The notes under the pieces were generated by a model that did not search any database, had not been told where the DNA came from, and saw only the letters and a program-made list of their open reading frames with translations. Of a stretch of 64,000 bases of DNA, positions 1 to 10,684 are shown piece after piece. Source of the stretch: Nymphaea colorata (taxonomy: Eukaryota > Streptophyta > Magnoliopsida > Nymphaeales > Nymphaeaceae); assembly GCF_008831285.2 (NCBI RefSeq), contig NC_045142.1, positions 20,711,354 through 20,775,353 on the forward strand. The letters run 5' to 3'. The position numbers and the translations under genes are program-made. How positions within the stretch are numbered: the stretch's first letter is position 1; each line of letters begins with the position of its first letter.

Positions 1-621
1 TGTCTAGACAATTGCATAAATGAAAGGAATTGCATCATGGATTCATAAATACATACATCAGTGTCCAATGAAAGCAGTCTACAACTTTCCATAGATTGAG
101 TGAGAGAGAGAGATAGTGATACGAAGTTTGCATTACACAACAATGTCTTGAGGAGTACACATGAAAAGTTAGAAAATGCACTCTCAAGGTTTCTGTATGT
201 GATTGTGGTTTTATGAGATACAATGTGCTTTTTGTCTGTAAGAAAGCTAAACATTGCACAGAAATTCATGAGAAATGAGGGGAAACGATCTCTCAAGCTT
301 CCCATATGTGATTAATGATCATTAAAATCAATGAGGAAACACAAGGTTTCTCTTTAATGAAATCAGTCTCTTGCACAGAAATTCAAGAGAAATGTCGGAC
401 ATTGGTGTACCATGGTTCCAATATGTGATTACTGATCATTGTTACCAACAAGGAAAAATGTTTTTCTAGAGCATATCCTTCCCCTAAGTAGAATGTGTAC
501 AATCATGGCCAAGCTTGTCTATAGCTGAATATTGAACTTTCCACAAGCTTTACTTTAAAATCATTGTTCATATATGGCACAATAAAACTAAAGCAGTTTC
601 TATATTTAACAAGGATTTGAA
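1..621. other. Non-coding flank, no gene seen
   Basis: No coding frame with a recognisable product or splice structure is visible. The stretch is AT-rich and holds an imperfect direct duplication, listed separately. The short open frames here have no family signature. Confidence 0.5.
254..457. repeat. Imperfect direct duplication, about 86 bp, two copies
   Basis: Copy one (254-341) and copy two (372-457) both begin TTGCACAGAAATTCA and share a later block ATATGTGATTA(A/C)TGATCATT before ending with AAGGAAA or a close variant. The spacing between copy starts is 118 bp. The middles differ, so this is an old duplication. No function is implied. Confidence 0.6.
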
Positions 622-1442
622 CTAACCTTTCTTTCTCAAAGACAGAAATGATTTCTCTGCTTTAGTACTTGTGTAAATCGATGATGGGTTTCCTTGGTAT
701 TTCAGCACGTGCAAATCAACATTTTCACTTACCAATTTGGGGCATTTACTAATGACCCAAACTTCAGAGGTAATGTCAGAATTTATGAACTGTTCTAAGC
801 CCGCTGCCTGGTTCACCACAGCTTAAGAGTGGCCCTCCATATCAGTATATATGCATTCTTTACCATCGAAGGTGTGCTCTCCTTGTACCATCTTGCAGGC
901 CACTAGGACCTTCTCCCTATCAATTTTTGAGTAAGGAACTCCCATACCAACCATGATTTTATCCTTCTCCTCCAAGTAGTCAAACTTGTAACCCAGTCAA
1001 GGTTGGGAGTGACAATTTCTGGCTCCAAGAACTGGGGCGCTGGTATGTAACCTCTCCCCCTCTCCTTGTAATCGGCCTATGATTTCATCCCCAATGGTCT
1101 GATATCCCTCAAAACCCTTGCAATCAGATCTCGAAGGACCCTTCGGAATTTTATGAGGCTTTTCCTGATTCTCATAGACTTGCCATTGGTAAGAGAATGC
1201 CCAACGTTGAACTTCCCCCCTTTTGGAACATGATTGCAATTCACCAAGGGAAAAAGGTCACCAACTGTAATATCAAATACTGGTGCTTGTTATTATCTTC
1301 ATTCCCTCCCGTCCCTACATCTTGCTTTGAGTCGCCAGCCTCGCCTCCTCCTTGATCACTTGACTATTCATGCCATTCCCCCGCGGCAGGTTCCATGGCT
1401 GCTTTGCACTCCTTCCATTCGCATGTGAGGCCTCCAGCTTTG
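622..1442 (-). pseudogene. Decayed ORF of an unfamiliar LTR retroelement (copy 2, 3' part)
   Basis: Reading the minus strand from about 1239 down to 622, one frame stays open for roughly 205 codons apart from two stops, one at about residue 80 and one about 57 residues later. That points to a formerly continuous protein. The upstream part (about 1442-1150) is clearly homologous to plus-strand 46870-47165, where the same frame follows an LTR and a tRNA-Met primer site, so this belongs to the same retroelement family. Visible sequence includes motifs such as SCSKRGEVQRWAFSYQW and DYLEEKDKIMVGMGVPYSK. I do not recognise a gag, protease, integrase or reverse transcriptase domain. It could be an extra ORF of a gypsy element, the gag of a non-autonomous element, or captured host sequence. 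The copy ends against plus-strand copia sequence near 1490. Confidence 0.5.
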
Positions 1443-2264
1443 CACAGAAACATGACATCTTATTTGCCAGATCAGGTACAACTCTTGTGCTTAATCAAAA
1501 AAGTATACCTTGGATTTACTGAAGGAGACAGGAAAACTGGGATACAGACCAGCTTCTACTCCTCTGGATGCTGGGCACAAACTCGGTAGCAAGGGCAGAG
1601 AACTTTTGTGTGAAGAAGCTAAAGGGAGATATCAACGACTAGTTGGTAAATTGATATACCTCACTCTGACTAGACCAGATATCACCTTTGTTGTAAATGT
1701 GATGAGCCAATTTATGCATGCACCTACGGATGCACACTTGAAGGCTATAGATAGAATCCAGTGTTACTTGAAGAAGAATCCTGACAATGGAGTTCTATAT
1801 GTGAAACAAAGGTCTATAGAAATTGAAGGGTATTCTGATGCAGACTGGGCAGGCTATGTTGACACCAGAAGATCTACTTCAGGGTACTGTGTTTTCTTGG
1901 GGGAAAATCTAGTTGTTTGGAGAAGCAAGAGACAAGATGTCTGCTCCCGCTCAAGTGCAGAGGCTGAATATAGGGCAGTTGCTACTGGAGTATTAGAGTT
2001 GTTGTGGCTAAAGATCTTGCTGACTAATATTGGGATAGAGATTGAAGGGCCTATGAGGATGTATTGTGACAATAAATTTGCAATTAACTTGACTAACAAT
2101 CCAGTGCTTCATGATCGAACAAATCATGTCGAGATTGACCGTCACTTCATCAGACAAAGAATTGATGCCAGGGAGTTAACATTACTATACATGAAGTCTG
2201 AGGACCAAACTGCTGATATTCTAACTAAAGCTTTACATGTAACTCCATTTGAGAGAAATGTATC

Positions 2265-2299
2265 CAAGTTGGGCATGTTTGATATGTATGCCCAACTTG
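2265..2299 (+). other. Stem-loop abutting the copia polypurine tract
   Basis: A perfect 11-bp inverted repeat, CAAGTTGGGCA at 2265-2275 and TGCCCAACTTG at 2289-2299, flanks a 13-nt loop. It ends directly before the purine tract at 2300-2307. A second, diverged copia element at 9495-9529 has the same stem length, loop length and spacing with a compensated base pair. It overlaps the codons at the end of pol. Confidence 0.85.
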
Positions 2300-2307
2300 A
2301 GGGGGAG
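2300..2307 (+). other. Polypurine tract of the copia element
   Basis: AGGGGGAG lies immediately upstream of the LTR start TGTTGATGG. This is the expected plus-strand primer site for reverse transcription of an LTR retrotransposon. Confidence 0.9.
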
Positions 2308-2550
2308 TGTTGATGGATCTTGATGTATGGGTCCGGGTCTAGACCCGATCCATTGGGTCTTAGTTTGGGCATACTTATACCATTGTAAACCCTAATCTTA
2401 TGTGTGTATGAAGTTTCTAAGAGAGAGAGTGTCTGGCAGCTAGTGGGCACCAGACCTCCTTACCCATGGTTTTTTCTCTCTAGTTGAGGGTTTTTCCACG
2501 TTACATCTGTGTTCGATCTTTGGTTCTTGTGTGTCTATTATTTCTACACA
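2308..2550 (+). repeat. Copia 3' LTR, 243 bp
   Basis: The LTR starts with TG at 2308 right after the polypurine tract and ends with CA at 2550. Its limits are supported by the related minus-strand LTR at 17876-18117. The two share long blocks including GTGTCTGGCAGCTAGTGGGC, the CCAGACCTCCT block, TTTTTTCTC, and CCACGTTACATC followed by GTGTTCGATCTTT. No partner 5' LTR is present nearby in the same orientation, so the element is truncated. Confidence 0.88.
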
Positions 2551-2711
2551 AATGACTCTCCATATCATTGCTAAATTGCTCTCTATGATACATATGTCGA
2601 ACAGCTACTAATTTGTAAATCTATTAAGAGCTAGTAACTGCAGACAAGTCGCAAAAGTTTAAAAACATCAATCCTCAACAAAGAAATCAGGCATTACTTA
2701 TGTGCATATTT
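2551..2711. other. Short flank between the copia LTR and Harbinger-like element A
   Basis: AT-rich single-copy-looking sequence without coding signal. It ends in the TAA target site at 2712-2714. Confidence 0.5.
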
Positions 2712-2714
2712 TAA

Positions 2715-3794
2715 GTGCCCATTTGACGGCAGGAAAAATCCTGTAGCTCACGAAAAAAATTCAAATTTTTAAAAAATTTCTGATTTATCAAACGCGGAAA
2801 CATTTTTTTGTCCGTTGAAGGCGTTTCCGAAACATCTTTCCACCACGAGAGGTGGAGAAATGTTTCCTGAAATATTTTTTTGCCCGTTAGGGCACGCGAT
2901 GGCGTCTCCTCATCCTCAGCTTCATCCCACCCGCCAGAGGGAGCTGCTGCCTTCTCTCGCTGCTGTTGCCTCAGACGTCGTCCCTCTCACTCTCCTGCTG
3001 TGTAAGTAATCCTTTCTCCATGTCTCTCTCCCCTTCCTATCCGTGTCTCTCTCTCTTTTCTCTCTGTCGATGGGCATCGATCCACTCGAGCTGTGCTGTA
3101 TAAATAGCCATGCGAAGAGATGGTATACCCATCGAAGGAATTCGACTGTGGGGGCAGGAATTGAGAGCTCTTCTTTCTTTCCTATCTCTCTCTGTTCACT
3201 CTTTTGTTGTTGTTGTTGTTGTACACTTGTACTCTTGCTCTCCTACCTTTCTCTGGTTCTCCCTTTCGTTGGGGTGTTGAAGGAAATGGCTACCGCTGGT
3301 CAAGTCATCTCGTCACTGTTCATCTGCCGTGAAAAGCAGCCAATATTTTGTGCAGATCGGTGAAGGCGGAGGAGTGACACTGGAAGAGTGAAGGCTTTAG
3401 TGCAGGTCGGTGAGGGAAGGAGAGGCGGTCCACTTCGCTGGTCAAGTCGTCATCGTCACTTTCTGCTATCAGGTAAATCCCAATTTCTTCAATTTGTGCC
3501 TGTGCTCTGGAAATCCCAATTTCTTCATTTTGTGCCTGTGCTTTGGAATCATCTCCTTCCCCTTTCCCGTTTCTCGATTCCTGCATTTCCCTCTTTTTTA
3601 TGTATGACGTATTTTGATTTTGAGTTGGAGAGGGAAGGTTTGCTTGCTTCTTCTTCCTGTCACCATACTCTTCTTACTTTATGTATAACTTTTAGTATTG
3701 AGCCCCAAGCGAAGGAGAGGATTCCCTTTTTCCAGGAAATATATTTTCAGAAATATATTTCCAATTCCATAATTCCATGCCATCAAACGGCCCC
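2715..3794 (+). mobile_element. PIF/Harbinger-like non-autonomous DNA element A, 1.08 kb
   Basis: The ends are degenerate terminal inverted repeats: GTGCCCATTTGACGGCAGG on the left, and the complement of GGGGCCGTTTGATGGCATGG on the right. Each side is flanked by TAA (2712-2714 and 3795-3797), the trinucleotide target duplication typical of PIF/Harbinger. About 170 bp in, the sequence becomes CT-rich and ends in a good splice donor (TGTGTAAGTAA near 3000), as if a 5' leader exon with an intron. Elements B and C show the same plan. A 36-bp direct duplication occurs at 3481-3552. No transposase frame survives. Some open frames exist but read like low-complexity Ser/Leu sequence. Confidence 0.72.
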
Positions 3795-3858
3795 TAAAGG
3801 AGGAAGGAGAGAGGGACAGGTTCTGTTTCAAGTTGAAGGAGATGAACCCAGTATATAC

Positions 3859-4136
3859 CTCTTGAAGGAAATCAGCAGCACCTTTTCTTTTTGGGCACTT
3901 GAGACCACAATCCTCACAGAACTGAAGAGCATGGACATGAGGACCGTGATAAACAATCTTGCCCTCTGCCATCTCGTCAAAGAGGTCAAACGTTTCTGGT
4001 GCTGGTTGGAGAAGAGATATCAACACCGGGGCATTTGTACACAGAAGAAATGTGACTATCTGATATATAGGTGAGCTATCCAATCCAGTTGATATCTCAT
4101 CCATGACTACAATCTTTGTGGCCCCAATCATCTCCC
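3859..4136 (-). pseudogene. ABCG (PDR-type) transporter exon fragment
   Basis: On the minus strand a 278-nt exon-like segment begins after a CCAG acceptor at 4137-4140 and ends at a GTATAT donor at 3853-3858. It encodes the Walker B and D-loop region of the first nucleotide-binding domain ([13 protein letters not shown]). The plant PDR signatures [13 protein letters not shown] and a form of RKG-ADFLQE follow. Full-size PDR transporters are about 1400 residues, so only about 90 remain. The segment between the D-loop and LISLLQPAP is scrambled, and about five residues after LFDE are missing, so this is a relic. No flanking exons were found. Harbinger-like element A begins 61 bp beyond the donor, inside what would be the next intron. 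Confidence 0.82.
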
Positions 4137-4550
4137 CTGGTAAATAGACCAAGAGAAAGTCAATTTGTCAAATTGTGCAACTCTTCTAGACTACTAATCA
4201 TTGTGGAAAAGTCACACGTAAATTGGAAAATGGCAGGCTTCAAGAGGATTCAGTTGGTTATAGGACCCTGAGAGTTATTTTGCAGGTGTCCACTTGGTAG
4301 GAGCCCTAAAAGTGCAGCAGAAACCATTCAATGTAATTGGACATTTGTTCAGGTGATTCGGCAAAAGAGTAAGCTCAGCATGAGTTCAATACCCAGATTT
4401 CAAGTCAAAGTCAGTGTTTCAAGATGAAAAACCTATCAAAACCATTAAAACTTCAAAAGCCAATCACAAACAATTCCCAAGACCAGCCCAGGAGGCAGAA
4501 ACGATGAGTTTCCACACATTTAGTTTACAGATTGCCAAGCCTACCCAATT
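4137..4550. other. No gene seen
   Basis: Presumed intron-like or spacer sequence upstream of the ABCG exon on the minus strand. I found no further PDR exon here. Confidence 0.45.
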
Positions 4551-4718
4551 CTAGCAATGTGCAGAGATGACCTCCTCCATGTCTTGGGTGTGCACAGTAA
4601 AACTGTGGCTTAATGCTTTTGAAGCAAACTCCCCACGAAGTATTACCATGTCAATAGCATCCATATCAACATCATCAACAACAACAAGGACAACCTGGCT
4701 GTCTGGGCCGTGCTCACC
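4551..4718 (-). pseudogene. Exon-like coding segment ending in a stop, unidentified
   Basis: The minus strand has a TTTAG acceptor at 4719-4723 followed by an open frame of 55 codons ending with TAG at 4551-4553. The composition is protein-like: it starts [20 protein letters not shown], later contains [18 protein letters not shown], and finishes near EEVISAHC. It looks like the last exon of a gene. I cannot name the family. It may belong with the exon-like segments at 6345-6515 and 7518-7593 on the same strand, but phase consistency between them could not be shown. Confidence 0.35.
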
Positions 4719-4723
4719 CTAAA

Positions 4724-6344
4724 TTTCACAAAACATACAGAAATTGGATTGGTTGTTAGAATGGGCATATTCAACCAATAGCACAACAAGGTGTGAGATA
4801 CATCTGACAGTAAACAAAAAGGAATATGTTAATGACATCTAAAGCAACAAAACCTTGTCATTCTAGAAATATTTACCTATCAAAATATTCCAATATTGCT
4901 TTACCAGATCAGCATCTGAACTTACACAGCTTAAGTGATAGGTTTTGTTTCATCTCCATTCTAAGAAATAAGTAACCATTAATGGCATCCACTAGCTTTT
5001 ACTGATAGACTGGTTTTTTCTGCGAACTTGTTGTGGATGCTCACCACCTTGGCCCTCCAGCACATACTTTTGGCCACTGAATATATGGGGCATGTTGTTA
5101 TCAAGGGGATTGGTGCAATGGCTTGAGGTGGGGTTAGTAGATGACTAGTTTTCATTTTGAATGTCAAGGGGCATCAACTTTCTATGCCTCCCCCCTTTAA
5201 AAGAAGAGGTCACTAATGCACCTGGACAGTCTGTTGTGCCTTCAGAATGCCTTTTCTATTCACTTGTTTATATCTATCATGGTACAAAAAGTAAGTTGAC
5301 AGTTCTTGCGGTTGGCCCTTGTTTTCATGGTACAGAGCCTCTGTGAGGTCACAATCCCCCAAAGTATTGTAAGGTGGGAGTTCTATATTCATCTTACTAC
5401 CCTTTTTTCCCTTATAATACTGTCTGTTTACTTTCATATGGTTCATGTGTTCTTTTGATATGACAACTACTCGACATGGTAGTACAGTTATTGAGTTGGA
5501 AAGGTCATTTGTAGTGATTCAGTCTGTTCATGGATAAATTCTCATGGGAACACAATTTTCGAAGATGCGTACACCAGGTATTTAATCGCAGGTTTTGATG
5601 GGGTAGAATTAAACTTCCAGATTCAAAAAAAGGGCTTGTGTGCAATGGGATGGAACTTTTATTTTAGGCATCTTACTTCCTTGTTTGATGGTATGGAAGT
5701 TTTGCCTATGCCGTTTTTTCCTCCACCCCCACTAACACCCCCCCACGTGCCTATTTGATGGCTAGAATTGAACTTCAAAATTTCTCCTTCACATATTTAA
5801 CAGAAATAAATAGTATTTTCACAAAATAAAAAGAAAAATTGTAATCCTAAACATCAAGGGCAACCATCTCATTCATCTTTACAAGAGGAAGCAAATAACC
5901 TTCTTATCCAAACGGTTAATTGTACATTTCAATATTCATACATATAGAGCAAAATATAAGTGAAGAAAATTATCAAAGGTTAGCACTTTGCATTCAGTTA
6001 GCTGCAAAGTAACTCAATGCATAGAAGAGAAGAGATTACAAAGGACAATTGTGTATAGAGTCAAAGATGTTGCATGACGTAAATAATTAGCCAAGTAAGC
6101 CTAAATTCAATATATAATGAGACATAGGTTATTAATGCCCTAATTCCATAGATGCAAGAGAAAATTTTTTTATGTTAAATTAAAAACTTTATTTTGAAAA
6201 CCATAGAGACCATAAATCTTGAAGATGGGCTTGCACCTCAAAGGTAAACAAAAAAAAAAAAACTATCTTTAGATCCTTACCTTTTCTGGACCTTCCAGAC
6301 AACTTCATTCAATCGGTGAAAAAAAGACAGAAAAAAAAAATTAC
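4724..6344. other. No gene seen; intron-like AT-rich sequence
   Basis: No convincing coding frame occurs. Two stretches near 5593 and 5750 share a motif like TTTGATGG(C/G)(T/G)AGAATTNAACTTC, resembling subterminal repeats of the TTTGATGG-type DNA elements. I could not pair them as inverted termini. Confidence 0.4.
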
Positions 6345-6515
6345 CTTTTTGGAATAAGGTGGAAGGCAACTTTGATTTTGGTAAGTCCAGAACAAAATGA
6401 TGCACCAAGCGAAAGCAATAACAATAGCTGAGGTGAGGGCCTGAGAAACCCGTGACCAGAGCATGATTTATGGAACATTAAACACCATGGACAAATCGCT
6501 AAATTTCAAACCAGC
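6345..6515 (-). pseudogene. Exon-like segment encoding a transmembrane stretch, unidentified
   Basis: The minus-strand frame lies between a TGCAG acceptor at 6516-6520 and a GTAATT donor at 6339-6344. It is exactly 57 codons with a single stop at codon 16. It encodes LKFSDLSMVFNVP before the stop. After it comes a hydrophobic segment (LTSAIVIAFAWCIILFW) followed by a polar tail with NQSCLPPYSKK. The hydrophobic run is long enough for one membrane helix. The family is not recognised. The single stop suggests recent decay or a sequencing error in a real exon. Confidence 0.4.
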
Positions 6516-7517
6516 CTGCAGTATGCAATTAAAAGAAAGAGGTCATCTACTACAATTAAAAGAAAGAGGTCATCCCAACATTCCTAGTCTTCCAAGCACA
6601 TGGTGTTGACAAAAAAAAAATTAAACAATTTTGCTCTTGATGCACCCATCAATTTAACTTCCCCTAACTGCATCCTAGTCAGACATGTCTATGGAAACCA
6701 TAACCTCATTTCCACTGGAAACAAAATAGTAGTTCTTGAAGACAATTTGTAGGAAATAAATGTCTTAAAAACCAGTAAAAAACATGGAAAAATCAATAAG
6801 CTATACTAACATGCAAGATGACTATTACACTTGCAACGAAGATGAACATGCAACACTCAGGTACACAAGGCAGAAAGGCAGAAATAACATGAAAAACAAA
6901 TGTATAGAAACTAACCTTCTATAAAATTTGGAACTAAACTGATCAAAAGAATCTATTGGATAATTCAACTTGGCAAAGTATACAGATCACTAAAAAATCT
7001 GAACCATCTTAAACTAAAAACCAAACTATCAAAACCAGGTAGGACATGTGCAACTTAGATACATGGTTTTAAACAGAATCAAATGCTCAATGAAAAGAAC
7101 ACGACAGTTAACAATCAAACCAGAACTACTATAATTAAGATTCAAACAAGCATGGAACCACAACACTACTTTAACCCATGTCCCTACCATGCTAGACTAT
7201 GCACAAAAAGTACTCTAGTCAACTTACGCACTACATAAAACTGACTCAAAATAATCATGGCCATAAACAAAATAATGAACATGGGTCTCAAAGTCTAAAG
7301 ACTCTAAACCAGGTTGACACTCAACAATAAGACAAAACCTCAACTAAAATGATCTAAAGAGAATTAGTATTCCCTTGTATACTCACCAATCAGGAATATA
7401 GCAAAAGATGTCAAGTTTTCTTTGCAAAGAATTGAACATTGAAATGGCTTGTTATTTTCAAAGTCTTGCCCATAAGCTTTTAGTGCATGTTGTGTGGAAA
7501 AGACAACCTTCTTTTAC
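6516..7517. other. No gene seen; A-rich intron-like sequence
   Basis: AT-rich sequence with many short A runs and no sustained frame. A 20-bp block (CAATTAAAAGAAAGAGGTCAT) is repeated in tandem near 6526-6573. Consistent with intron or intergenic DNA. Confidence 0.4.
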
Positions 7518-7593
7518 CTGAAGCATTCGATGAAGTATTAGGATTGGGAATCGCACCGATGCTATCAAATCTCACGAAGGGATTTCTTTCCAT
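7518..7593 (-). CDS. Possible first coding exon of a host gene, unidentified
   Basis: An ATG at 7593-7591 on the minus strand opens a 25-codon frame, MERNPFVRFDSIGAIPNPN then TSSNAS. It ends at a good GTAAAAG donor at 7511-7517. Composition is protein-like rather than random. An intermediate exon would be needed to join it to the segment at 6345-6515, because that segment is open in a different phase. It could equally be an internal exon. Function unknown. Confidence 0.33.
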
Positions 7594-7689
7594 TTTCAAG
7601 GTGTGAGCATAAAGAAATTGTTATCTGCTTCATAGGAAACCAAAGAAAAGGAGTAGATATTAACCTCGAATCATTTATACGCAAAGGAT

Positions 7690-7905
7690 CTGCAATCAAT
7701 GCTAAAGACTTCAGCTTTCATGTCCTGCATCCCTTGGCAGACACTTTTTCTTTCTTGCTTTCTCTTGTCATTGATTTTCTTTTGCTTTTTCTTGCTTTTT
7801 TTTTTGCTTGTCTTCTTTGTCATTTCAATTTTTTTTTTAGGCCGGCCTTCACCTTTGAGGGGAATACCTCACCACCCCAGAGGCTACTACAGAACGCCAT
7901 CACTT
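7690..7905 (-). pseudogene. Lysine-rich coding-like frame, possible relic
   Basis: The minus strand reads a basic frame with KKTSKKKSKKKQKKINDKRK and then CQGMQDMKAE, ending in a stop near 7679. The base composition is simply A-rich, so low complexity may create the appearance of a nuclear basic domain. No start codon or splice signal fixes its limits. The opposite strand gives a Phe/Leu-rich shadow frame. Confidence 0.2.
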
Positions 7906-8193
7906 TGATGGTTTGGTGTAGCTTTGTCACGTGTCATACCCACTTCAACTTATGAATTTCAACGAGACAAATTCATAGGTTGTTATCTTTGTGGAATACA
8001 CATAAATCACCTTTATGCATACCCAGTACTCTCGATTACTAACCCAGAGGAACAACTACACTTGCCCTGAGCCCATCTCTCAACACTCATTTTGCTACTT
8101 GCCAAGGTTTCAAAGAACACTCAGGCTTCCACGTCTTCGCACTTTCATGTTTGATTCTTGCGGATGTTTGATTGCAAAGGCGAATAACATTTC

Positions 8194-8310
8194 CTAATCC
8201 TTGAGCTCCTCGACATCACTGAACCCATCTTCATAGCTGACACAAAGAATCTTTCCAGTCTTCTCCTTCAATTGACTGATAGCAAGGGCTTGAAACTTCC
8301 TCCTTGACCC
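8194..8310 (-). pseudogene. Coding-like segment, unidentified
   Basis: A 38-codon minus-strand frame ends with TAG at 8194-8196 and contains FQALAISQLKEKTGKILCV followed by YEDGFSDVEELKD. The mix of residues is typical of real protein. The flanks are closed by stops. No family assigned. It lies on the same strand as the other exon-like segments of 4.5-13 kb. Confidence 0.25.
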
Positions 8311-8329
8311 TCAAAGGAATACCTAAGAC

Positions 8330-9190
8330 AAATCGAAGGTACATCGTCATGCAGCAAAATTCCTTTTCAAAAATAGTTGGTTTTTTAAAACTTCTTGACG
8401 TCAAGTGATATATTACCTAGATTGTTTTCCCTTTTCGTTCGAGAAGAGTACATTTATAAAACCAAGTGACCTTTGGTTGGAAGAAGAGAAATGACTAGGA
8501 TGGTTTTTGCAAACTAAACATAGCAAGAAAGCACTGCCCTTGAACTCACCCTGTAAACATAGGGCTTTCTGATGGAAGGGTTCATAACAAGATGAATTCC
8601 TTATACTTCTCCTATTGTAAGGGTTCCTTGAGAAAAAGGGAAAAAAAATGACTAGGAGAAAAGGTTAATTCCAACTCTGCTACCCAATTAAAACACCACT
8701 TTCAAAGCTGACACAAAAGTTGAAGGTTGACAAGATGAAAGGATGGATTCCAGAGCCCATGACACATAATAATGTAGGTGTAACTTTGAGGAATGGTAGG
8801 AGGGAAAGGTACTCTTTGCCTTCCATTTCATATAAAATAAATTAACTAAGATTATTGAAGAGATATAACACACTAGAAATGAAAAACATGACAGCTCAAT
8901 CCTCTCAACCTAATCAGCAGCAGCAAGGTTCAATCTACTTGTTGTAAAAAACCGTAACATATACAACATGTCTTCAAATTGCCACAGAAATTGGTACTGA
9001 TGCAGATCTTCAAATAAGTCAACAACTAATTCAGAATCAATGAGTAAAATTTATAGCAGTTTGGAATACTATCTTCCATGTTTATGGTTATCACAGGAAA
9101 TGCAAGCTGAAACTTCAGGAAAAGCAGCTGAAAATTGCAGAAAGTACAACATGACAGAAATTAATAGTGAAAGGACATACTTATATGATC
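8330..9190. other. No gene seen
   Basis: AT-rich sequence without a recognisable product on either strand. It ends at the copia LTR that starts at 9197. Confidence 0.45.
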
Positions 9191-9196
9191 TGATGG

Positions 9197-9486
9197 TGTA
9201 AGATTGCTGTAAGATTTTGAGATATTACGCCAAACCACTGGATTGAATCCTTTGTAGATGGGAGAAGAAAAGAAGAGGAGGTGACTGCACGTGCAATAGA
9301 GAGAGAGAAGAAAAGAGGGCAGCAACCGTGGTCCTTCCTCCTTGTCATTAATATTACCTAATGTATGCTACAAGTAAATACAGAAAACAACAAGTATTTA
9401 CAAGTATGCCACCACCCATTATGTTTAGGTATATGGGCAAGATGGATCGGGTCTGTAGACCCGATCCAATTTGTACAATCTTAACA
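9197..9486 (-). repeat. Copia 3' LTR, about 290 bp (minus strand)
   Basis: On the minus strand the LTR opens TGTTAAGATTG directly after a polypurine tract and closes CAATCTTACA, giving matching short terminal inverted repeats. It includes the palindromic block GATCGGGTCTACAGACCCGATC near its start, reminiscent of the GGGTCTAGACCCGATCC block in the 2308 LTR. The element is truncated about 100 bp upstream of the tract, so only a stub of pol remains. Confidence 0.75.
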
Positions 9487-9610
9487 GCCCCCCTCAAGTT
9501 GTGCAAGAGGTTTGATCATGCACAACTTGTTCTTCAACTCCAGATTTCCTTTTCTAATGATTGACAACAAAAAAACTTGAAAATTTCATTTTGCTTGGGC
9601 AGGAAATAAG
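9487..9610 (-). pseudogene. Copia pol C-terminal stub with polypurine tract and hairpin
   Basis: Next to the LTR the minus strand shows the purine tract GAGGGGGG(C) at 9494-9487, preceded by a perfect 11-bp stem (9495-9505 and 9519-9529) with a 13-nt loop. The short upstream frame reads LELKNKLCMIKPLAQLE, matching the end of copia pol (compare KLGM...AQLE in the element ending at 2550). The rest of the element is gone. Confidence 0.7.
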
Positions 9611-9619
9611 AACAAAATG

Positions 9620-10680
9620 AAGGCATATCATTGCATGACAAGACACTTTTAAAATGTTTTTATGCACAATAAAAAATTTTCGCTTCCAAAAAAGTACTTG
9701 ACATCAAATGGCATATCACTTGGAAGTAGGAACTCTCTTCTACCAAAAGAGGAGTTTTTATGAAACCAGACTGATTTGTTGGGTAGAAGAAGAACTACAT
9801 ATGCTCTCCTATAGAAGTAGGGAGGATCAAACTATCCAATTCAAAAATCGAACTATCAAATTCAAAAATCAAATACAAATCACCTATTCTACTCTATCCC
9901 CACCTATCTAATCACTCCTTCCTTGCACCTTATGCTAAACAAATCAAGAATTCAAGCAAAAAAAATAAAACAGTTTATAAGAACATAAACACGTCCTAAA
10001 AATGAAGAAGTGAACCTATATTTACTAAGTTAAACCCTTACCAACTATAAGATATAAAATTTCACTCAAAAAAAAAAAGAGAACAACAAAGCAAACCTTT
10101 CCACCAATGCCGTGTGAGTTTAATAACTAAAGATCTAAAATTCTAAAAAAAAATGAAGACTACTAAATAATGTTGGAAATCCAACCTAATTGGTCCAACT
10201 GAAAACTGGTGGCCATTTTACATATTCCAAAGAAGTTTTAGATACAAGAAAAAAAAACAAAAATTTTTGAAGGTCATTTTTATATTTAAAAACGATTTTT
10301 AATTTGGTGAAAATTCTACTAGAAACACAGGACAACAACTACAATTCCTACTTCAAAAACGATCCTACAAATAAAAGTTCAATGTTCTCCAGTAAAAACA
10401 AATGATATTAGCACGTCAAAAAACATAAATAAACACTCAATTGAACAATCACACCCACACTGGGCACTTGTATCCATATCAATGTAACATAAGTATCCAT
10501 GCAACAAGGTATATACTACTCATTCCATTCATACGAATAACCGTACTTCTGATGAACATAGATGTGCATCTTTTTGAAAGCATTCCTCAAAACCTGCAGC
10601 AAAAGAAATGCAGACATAAAATCGATAGCTTATTTTTTGAGGCACAATATGGCCTACATGCAGCTCAACTAAAGTTAAAA
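9620..10680. other. No gene seen
   Basis: AT-rich DNA with many A tracts. The open frames are short and lack family features. Likely intron or intergenic sequence. Confidence 0.45.
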
Positions 10681-10684
10681 AAAA

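Larger units (their letters stand above)
1490..2313 (+). pseudogene. Copia retrotransposon pol fragment: end of reverse transcriptase and RNase H
   Basis: The open frame runs from about 1490 to a stop at 2313. It starts in the C-terminal part of the reverse transcriptase (DLLKETGKLG, then ASTPLD) and continues through the conserved thumb motif YQRLVGKLIYLTLTRPDI. The complete copia RNase H follows, with SDADWAGYVDTRRSTSGYC, the SSAEAEYRA motif, the YCDNKFAINL motif, NHVEIDRHFIRQ, and DILTKAL near the end. The rest of pol, all of gag and the 5' LTR are missing. The frame itself is uninterrupted, so this is one of the younger copia pieces here. It abuts minus-strand retroelement sequence at about 1442-1490. 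The 3' end carries a hairpin, a polypurine tract and an LTR in the correct order. Confidence 0.93.

Noticed and set aside
1854-2450. Minus-strand frames of 81 and 102 codons
   Set aside because: Shadows of the copia RNase H and LTR on the plus strand.
7699-7955. Phe/Leu-rich plus-strand frames suggesting a membrane protein
   Set aside because: They arise from a T-rich stretch, and the opposite strand reads a lysine-rich frame, so low complexity explains both.
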